This document shows positions 49,538 to 54,701 of a DNA stretch of 54,701 nt, piece after piece; within the stretch, counting starts at the first letter, position 1; each line of letters starts with the position of its first letter. The stretch is from Streptomyces sp. (GTDB lineage: Bacteria > Actinomycetota > Actinomycetes > Streptomycetales > Streptomycetaceae): contig NZ_JAEKKT010000152.1 of NCBI RefSeq assembly GCF_019510245.1, positions 1-54,701 of the forward strand. Reading direction: 5' to 3'. The notes under the pieces were generated by a model. That model ran no database searches. It was given only the letters and a program-made list of their open reading frames with translations, and was not told the origin of the DNA. The translations under genes were made by a program, and so were the position numbers.

Positions 49538-50359
49538 GTGGGCGAGGCAGCGAGAGCGAAGATCCCGTCGGATTCGAGTCAGCTGGACCACCTTGTCACG
49601 GCCTACGACGGGGACGCCGGACTGCGGGATCGGCTGCGGCTCGGGGACGACTGGCCGCGTCGGTGGAGTTCGACGTGGCAGGTGGGCGCCGAGGAGGTCT
49701 GCTGGCCGGTCCGGGACATGGCTCACGTACCGGTGATGTCATCCCGGCCGATGCGAGGGTTCACGTGGCGGGCGAAGCAGCGGCACCGCCCCGGCCTGGA
49801 GGCAATGGCGTCAGCGGGCGGGAAGCATGGCTTCGAGTCGCTGATGGAAGTGAGCCTGCTGGTCGCGCTGGACTTCTTGAGGGCATCGGAAGTGCTGTCG
49901 CAGCCGTTCCGGCTGGACTTCGAGCATGCGGGCGGGCGTGCCTGGCACATCCCGGATTTCCTGGCCGTGATCGGCGGTGGGATGTGGTTGCTGGACGTCC
50001 GCCCGATGGAGCTGATCAAGGAAGAGGACGCGCTGAAGTTCGCGGCGGCCAGGGAAGTGGCGGCTGCCTGCGGCTGGCGGTACTCGGTGGTCGCGGGATG
50101 GCGACCGCATGTCTGGAGCGTCCTTGACCACCTGTCCTCGCGCCGGCGGCCGGCGAGGGACTTTCTCGGCATGCGCGAGCAGCTGCTCACCGCTATCAGC
50201 GGGCAGCAGGGGCAGGCGATGACGTTCTCCGACCTGGCGGAGGCGACCAGCGTGCCTTCCGTTGGCCGGGCGAACATCGTCCGGCTGCTCTGGCACCGCG
50301 AGTTCGGCGTTGACCTGGGCAGTCCCTTGCGCCACAGCTCACTGATCTGGGCGGTGTGA
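49538..50359 (+). CDS. TnsA-like transposon endonuclease
   Basis: A 273-residue protein at the start of a Tn7-like operon. It has a TnsA/restriction-fold pattern: FESLMEVSLLVALDFLR with the acidic residue, then HIPDFLAV with Asp, then MWLLDVRPMELI, where the usual (E/Q)xK is DxR. A helical C-terminal domain follows. TnsA cuts the 5' ends of the transposon so that the element leaves the donor cleanly. The GTG at 49538 is the first start of the frame; ATG 49718 is an alternative. It overlaps the tnsB-like start at 50356-50361. Confidence 0.78.
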   Translation: MGEAARAKIPSDSSQLDHLVTAYDGDAGLRDRLRLGDDWPRRWSSTWQVGAEEVCWPVRDMAHVPVMSSRPMRGFTWRAKQRHRPGLEAMASAGGKHGFESLMEVSLLVALDFLRASEVLSQPFRLDFEHAGGRAWHIPDFLAVIGGGMWLLDVRPMELIKEEDALKFAAAREVAAACGWRYSVVAGWRPHVWSVLDHLSSRRRPARDFLGMREQLLTAISGQQGQAMTFSDLAEATSVPSVGRANIVRLLWHREFGVDLGSPLRHSSLIWAV

Positions 50360-52644
50360 TGGCAGCGAGGGGGTTCTTGCAGATCGCGCCGGGTAGGCGG
50401 GTCGCGCTCAATGGCGTCGAGTGGACGGTTGACGACGTGCACGGCCAACTCGGCCGGCTCGTCCTCGTGGATGACGACGGCCGCGCGGAGACTCGCTCGT
50501 TCCGTTGGCTCATTAACCATGCTGACCTGCGGCTTCTTCCGGCAGTCGAGTCAGGGCGCCCACCGCCGGTCGCCCGGCAGCCGAGGACACTGGCCGACTT
50601 GACCAAGGACCAGTTAGAGCGGGCCCGGCTGCGGGCGGCGCACGTGCTGGAGGCCGAGACGGGGTTCCGGGAGGGCCACCCGGCTCGGGCCCTGCCGGGT
50701 GAGCCCCGGCCGGCCTACGACCCGGACCGCACGACGTTGACTCAGCGTCGGTACGCGAAGGCTGCGGAGATGGAGGCGATGCCCCGTCCGGAGGCGGTCC
50801 GGTGCGGTCTGCAGCACCTCAGCTACCGGACGCTGGTACGTCTGTCGGGATTGGTGGGCGACAGTCTCCTGCTGGCCTGCGCGGACGGGCGCTGGACGCG
50901 GCGACGCAGCGGGCACCGCACCATCACGAAGGAGATCCGGGAGGCGATCTTCGCAGTAAAGGCCGAGTGCGGCCCACGCGCCCGCCTGAGCCAGGGTGCC
51001 AAGCACCGGTTGATGCACCAGTACATGCGTGAGCGGTTCCCGACATTTCCCACTGAGAAGATCCCTTCCCGCTGGACGCTCGCGGCCGTCTGGAACGAGT
51101 GGTTCGGGCCCGGCGGAGCCCGGCCGCGTTACGGGCGGACGGCGGAGGCGGCCGCGGAGGCCGGGGTCTCCGGCCGGATGGTGGTCCACCGGCCGGGCCA
51201 GGTTCTGGTGCTGGACTCGACCCCGATGCCGGTGAAGCTGCGCGAGACCGTGTTCGGCGACGCGATCACCGCGACGCTGACGCTCGCACTCGATCTCTAC
51301 ACGCACGGGCTGCCGGCCTTCCGGCTTACGCCCCAGTCCGACACCTCGGTCGACATCGCGATGCTGCTGCGGGACGTGATGCTGCCGCTTCCGATGCGGG
51401 ACGGCTGGGGCGAGGACATGGAATGGCCCTACGCAGGGGTGCCGGCCGAGGTGATCGCCGAGTTCACCGGTCACCGTGTCGCCGCTCTGCCGTTCTTCGC
51501 CCCGGAGACGGTCACCACCGACCACGGCGGCCCCTACAAGAATCACGACCTGGTGGAAGCCGAAACTGAGATCGGCTGCCGGATCCTGCCTGCTCGCGTC
51601 CTGCGGCAGACCGACAAGTTCGCGGTCGAGCGCCAGTTCCTCACCATCCAGACCATGCTCTTCGAGCACCTGCTGGGATTCACCGGCGGTGACGTCGCGG
51701 ACCGCGGGGCCGACCCGGAACGCGATGCGAGCCTCACGCTCGCGCAAGCCGAGCACATCATCGCGACCTGGATCGTCCAGATCTGGCAGAACCGTAAACT
51801 AGGCGAATACGCCCCGAGTTGGGCGCCGGGTGAAGACCACAGCCCCAACACCCTGTTCGCTGCCGCGATGGAACAGGGCGGCTTCGACCTGGACTTCCCC
51901 GAACCGAGCTTCTACTACAAGGTCCTGCGCAAACACCACGTGAAGATCCATCCTCGTCGCGGGGTGAAGATCCTCGGGCTCTGGTATCACCACCCGGTCT
52001 TCGACGAGCCGCGCTTCCAGCAGCCCTCCGCCCGGGGCGGCAAACACGCGGGCAAGTGGGTTGTCCGCAGTGACCGGAGGGACCGCCGGCAGGTGTACTT
52101 CCAGGACCCTGCCGACCACGAGACCTGGCACATTCTGCGCTGGAGAGGACTGCCGCCCGAAGGTGAGATCCCTGCGTTCTCGGACAAGACTGCCGACGCC
52201 CTGCTGGCACGCGTGAGGGCGAACAAGATCAGGATCCATTCCGACAGCGAGCTCCTGGAACATCTGCTCGGGATCCTCGGCTCGGTCACCCCAGTCGACC
52301 AATGGCCCAGCCAGGCCAAGAGGAAGGCCGGAAAGAAGCAGCGCGTCGCCCAAGCCCGCGAGATCACCCGCGCACAGGCTGCGGCCGCTGACCGCCCCGT
52401 CGCACCCGCCATCGCGGATGCGCCAGCTCCGGCTGAGATGCCCGCGGCCTGGGCCGAGCACGCCCTCACGATCGACCACGCGGTCGACGCCGACCGCCGT
52501 CGACGACGCGAAGAAGCCCTCGCCGACGTCAAGCCCGTGGCCCCGGCAACGCTGCACGAGGCCCTGAACCGGCGTCCCATGTTCCGGCTTCCGCCCCCCG
52601 ACGACTCGGAAGCCGATACACCTGTCCAGGAGGACGACACGTGA
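50359..52644 (+). CDS. TnsB-like DDE transposase
   Basis: A 761-residue transposase of the Mu/TniA/TnsB group. The catalytic triad is D286 (VLVLDSTPMP), D388 (TTDHGGPY) and E424 (KFAVERQF); the last two are 35 residues apart, the DD(35)E spacing. The N-terminal 270 residues have helix-turn-helix-like sequences that bind the transposon ends, and the C-terminal end is a charged region that should contact TnsC. A TTA leucine codon is present at residue 86 (50614-50616). It overlaps tnsA by one base and tnsC by four bases (52641-52644). Confidence 0.88.
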   Translation: MAARGFLQIAPGRRVALNGVEWTVDDVHGQLGRLVLVDDDGRAETRSFRWLINHADLRLLPAVESGRPPPVARQPRTLADLTKDQLERARLRAAHVLEAETGFREGHPARALPGEPRPAYDPDRTTLTQRRYAKAAEMEAMPRPEAVRCGLQHLSYRTLVRLSGLVGDSLLLACADGRWTRRRSGHRTITKEIREAIFAVKAECGPRARLSQGAKHRLMHQYMRERFPTFPTEKIPSRWTLAAVWNEWFGPGGARPRYGRTAEAAAEAGVSGRMVVHRPGQVLVLDSTPMPVKLRETVFGDAITATLTLALDLYTHGLPAFRLTPQSDTSVDIAMLLRDVMLPLPMRDGWGEDMEWPYAGVPAEVIAEFTGHRVAALPFFAPETVTTDHGGPYKNHDLVEAETEIGCRILPARVLRQTDKFAVERQFLTIQTMLFEHLLGFTGGDVADRGADPERDASLTLAQAEHIIATWIVQIWQNRKLGEYAPSWAPGEDHSPNTLFAAAMEQGGFDLDFPEPSFYYKVLRKHHVKIHPRRGVKILGLWYHHPVFDEPRFQQPSARGGKHAGKWVVRSDRRDRRQVYFQDPADHETWHILRWRGLPPEGEIPAFSDKTADALLARVRANKIRIHSDSELLEHLLGILGSVTPVDQWPSQAKRKAGKKQRVAQAREITRAQAAAADRPVAPAIADAPAPAEMPAAWAEHALTIDHAVDADRRRRREEALADVKPVAPATLHEALNRRPMFRLPPPDDSEADTPVQEDDT

Positions 52645-53924
52645 CCCGAGCCCTCTCTCACGATGATCCGCTGGACGGTCTGCCTTCACGAGCCAGGATC
52701 GCCGAGCTGATCCTGGGCAGCCGCCCGCCCCTCGACACCTACGCCGGCTGGCAGCACTACCGCACCCACTACGACCTACTCGTCCCCGCTCCGGCGATCT
52801 CCCCGCAGCAGTGGTCGATCCTCCCTGAGAGCCGCCAGTACGACTACGACCTCTACAGGGAGCTGACGAACGCGAACCTCCCGCTGCAGGACACCCCCAT
52901 GCACGACAAGGTCGGCAAGCTGATCCGGCGCCGGTTGAGCGGCAACACGAGGAAGAAGAACGACCCGACCCGCGCCGGCGTCATGATCAGCGGCTGGGGC
53001 AACTACGGCAAGACCGCGTCTGTCTGCTCAGCCGGAGCCGTCTTCGAAAAGCAGTGGCTGGAACTCCACAGCCACCTCAACCCCCAGGCTCTGCCGGGCA
53101 CCCGTGATCTCCACGCACCGGTCGTCTATGTCTCGACCCCTGTGACAGCAACCCCGAAAAGCCTTTGCACATCAATCTTAGGCTTCTTCCGGGCCCCGAC
53201 CCGAAAGTCGGCCACGCTGCCGGAACTGGTACGGCAGGTCGCCGACTCCCTTTATGACCACGGGGTCAAAGCTCTGATTCTGGACGACATCAGCCGGCTG
53301 CGGATGCACAGAGCCGACGACCAAGACGTCCTCGACCTGATGCGGGCCTTTATGAGCCTGGACGTCACTCTGATCCTGACCGGCGTAAACATCTCCGGCA
53401 TCGGGCTGCTGCGTGAGGCCAAGTGGAACAAGAAGACCCGGCAATGGGAGATGCCACCGCTGGAGTCGACCCGCATCCACGGTTTGGAGGTCACCCAGAC
53501 TGAACACCGCTTCGAGCTCATCGAGATCGACCGGTTCCGCTACACCACCCCGAAACAGATCGCGGCCTTCGTCAATCACCTGAAGGGAATCGAGAAGCAC
53601 CTGCGGCTGATGAACGCGACGCCGGGCATGCTCACCGGCGGCGGTATGCCGGAGTACCTGATGCGTCGCACCGGCGGTGTCATCGGCCTGCTGGGACGCC
53701 TGCTCGAAGACGGCGCCCAGGAAGCCATGGAGTCGGGGAAGGAAATGATCGACGAAAGCCTGCTGGACGAGATCGTGCTCCGGCGGGACGAGCCCGAGCA
53801 GCCGCCGGACGAGCCCATCATCCCGGCCGCCCCGCGGAGCGCTGTCAAGAAGGCCACGCAGGCGAAACGACCCCGGAACACAGTTTTCGATGACCCTGGC
53901 CCGGCTGCCCGCGCGGGCGCCTGA
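52641..53924 (+). CDS. TnsC-like AAA+ ATPase (transposition regulator)
   Basis: A 427-residue ATPase linking target selection to the transposase. Walker A is GWGNYGKTAS with K124, and Walker B is LILDDISRL near residue 215; the TniB/TnsC family segment EVTQTEHRFELIEIDRFRY follows. Leu180 is encoded by TTA (53178-53180). The frame is open over the whole length, and the region has lower third-position GC than its neighbours in places, as expected for acquired DNA. Confidence 0.87.
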   Translation: MTRALSHDDPLDGLPSRARIAELILGSRPPLDTYAGWQHYRTHYDLLVPAPAISPQQWSILPESRQYDYDLYRELTNANLPLQDTPMHDKVGKLIRRRLSGNTRKKNDPTRAGVMISGWGNYGKTASVCSAGAVFEKQWLELHSHLNPQALPGTRDLHAPVVYVSTPVTATPKSLCTSILGFFRAPTRKSATLPELVRQVADSLYDHGVKALILDDISRLRMHRADDQDVLDLMRAFMSLDVTLILTGVNISGIGLLREAKWNKKTRQWEMPPLESTRIHGLEVTQTEHRFELIEIDRFRYTTPKQIAAFVNHLKGIEKHLRLMNATPGMLTGGGMPEYLMRRTGGVIGLLGRLLEDGAQEAMESGKEMIDESLLDEIVLRRDEPEQPPDEPIIPAAPRSAVKKATQAKRPRNTVFDDPGPAARAGA

Positions 53925-53938
53925 CGGATGGAGCCGTG

Positions 53939-54701
53939 ATGCATCCACTGCCCCGGAGTCTCGAACCGCTATCGGGAGAATCCCTGGTCAGCTATCTGCT
54001 TCGGCTCGGACACCGTCTCGGCCTTTCGCCTCTGCACCTGATCCGCACGGCAGGCTGGACCAGGCAAGGCAACCCCAACCACTTCCCGGGCAGTCTGTTG
54101 CTGGACCTTCCCAAACCACAGGCCGAAGCATTCGCCCAGCTCACCGGACAGACAGCCAGGGAAGTCTCCGCTCTGACGCTGGCGCAGTGGAGAAACCGCT
54201 ATCCGCCGATCGCCCGGTCCGTGCCAGGACCGGGTCGCCTGATGAGACCAGACGCCTGGCTCTATGTCGGTTCGCCCCGCTTCTGCCCCTCCTGCCTGGC
54301 GGGCGACGGCACTGTGGCCCAGCAATTGCACGGCGGGCCATGGCTCAAGCTCTGGCACCTGCCCATCGTCTTCGTCTGCATCAAGCATCGGATCTATCTG
54401 GAAGCCGAATGCCCGGACTGCGGTCAGCCGCACGACACGCAAGGTCCTCTGGTCCAACGAGCCAACGACCATACGCTGCATCCGGCGCAATGCCGCTGGA
54501 CGGTCGACGCTCAGACGCCGACGAGGAGGTCTTTCGCCTGCGCCGGCAGACTCGATCAACGTACCGCCGCTGTGGCTGACCGGCCACAACCGACCGCCGA
54601 CATCCTCCGCTTCCAGAAATCCCTCCGGGGCCGCCTGACATCGCCCACCCGAAACACGGACGCGTCCGAGTACTTCACGGATCTCCGTCTGGCCACCGCA
54701 C
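53939..54701 (+). CDS. TniQ/TnsD-like target-selection protein, 3' end outside window
   Basis: The frame opens at ATG 53939, preceded by GGAG, and stays open to the end of the window (254 codons). It opens MHPLPRSLEPLSGESLVSYL, the typical start of TniQ proteins (PLSGESLVSYLLRLG). Zinc-finger pairs follow: CPSC near 116-119, a CxxxH at about 146-150 and CPDC near 158-161, as in the TniQ/TnsD DNA-binding region. TnsD-type members bind a chosen chromosomal site and recruit TnsC. The 15-base gap after tnsC indicates the same operon. The rest lies beyond the window, so full domain content is unknown. Confidence 0.82.
   Translation, partial: MHPLPRSLEPLSGESLVSYLLRLGHRLGLSPLHLIRTAGWTRQGNPNHFPGSLLLDLPKPQAEAFAQLTGQTAREVSALTLAQWRNRYPPIARSVPGPGRLMRPDAWLYVGSPRFCPSCLAGDGTVAQQLHGGPWLKLWHLPIVFVCIKHRIYLEAECPDCGQPHDTQGPLVQRANDHTLHPAQCRWTVDAQTPTRRSFACAGRLDQRTAAVADRPQPTADILRFQKSLRGRLTSPTRNTDASEYFTDLRLATA

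Larger units (their letters stand above)
49395..54701 (+). mobile_element. Tn7-like transposon, left part (right end not in window)
   Basis: Four genes in the order tnsA-tnsB-tnsC-tniQ, overlapping or nearly so, begin about 150 bases upstream of the argC promoter. The direct GTTGGCA repeats at 49428-49458 mark the left end region. Cargo and the right end lie outside. The gene order and the separate TnsA class this as a Tn7-like element with heteromeric transposase. Confidence 0.8.

Overview
The window is chromosomal DNA from a Streptomyces or a very close relative. It shows very high GC, strong G/C bias at third codon positions, GTG and TTG starts, Tat-secreted enzymes, many short two-gene transcription units, and the conserved order cob - met - glpQ1 - arg that I recall from Streptomyces genomes. 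No rRNA, tRNA or CRISPR was seen.

Layout. 1-3.95 kb: zinc-ribbon protein (cut by the window edge), aminoglycoside-phosphotransferase-fold kinase, two small conserved proteins and a membrane Ser/Thr kinase. 3.96-12 kb: TrmH/SpoU methyltransferase and three corrinoid/siroheme genes (CysG-type uroporphyrinogen-III methyltransferase, a giant BluB-CobT fusion, CobL). 12.1-15.9 kb: a GNAT enzyme, then the methionine importer metN-metI-metQ, preceded by a tiny Met/Cys-rich ORF that looks like an attenuator peptide. 15.9-28.2 kb: mixed housekeeping genes: HAD phosphatase, small membrane proteins, GNAT, sigma factor, Tat-secreted GlpQ1 with a PHO-box-like site, acyltransferase, multicopper oxidase, TetR/MFS pair, aldo/keto reductase, HAD-like protein and a HEAGH metallopeptidase-like protein. 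28.5-31.3 kb: argH and argG with terminators and an ARG-box promoter. 31.4-33.7 kb: a secreted protein with an internally duplicated domain, a PPOX-fold protein and an L,D-transpeptidase-like protein.

33.7-40.75 kb is a redox island. A two-component system is divergent from a five-gene operon that contains two copies of a module (membrane ferric-reductase-like flavoprotein plus membrane-anchored FMN-binding protein carrying an SGAT flavinylation motif), followed by ApbE, the enzyme that would attach FMN. The divergent promoter region carries an 11-bp-phased CTCTGAG/CTCAGAG dyad. Next come a 55-residue His/Asp-rich peptide, an ABC exporter, and an ECF sigma/anti-sigma pair.

44.5-49.4 kb is the arginine operon argC-J-B-D-R (minus strand) with an intact ArgR-type promoter. 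Immediately beyond that promoter begins a Tn7-like transposon: tnsA-, tnsB-, tnsC- and tniQ-like genes in one operon, the last cut by the window end. tnsB and tnsC each hold a TTA codon, so transposition may depend on the bldA tRNA.

A short hairpin repeat recurs six times, three of them between convergent genes and one inside argJ, where it encodes extra residues. No computation was run; all calls come from reading the sequence and from knowledge of the protein families.
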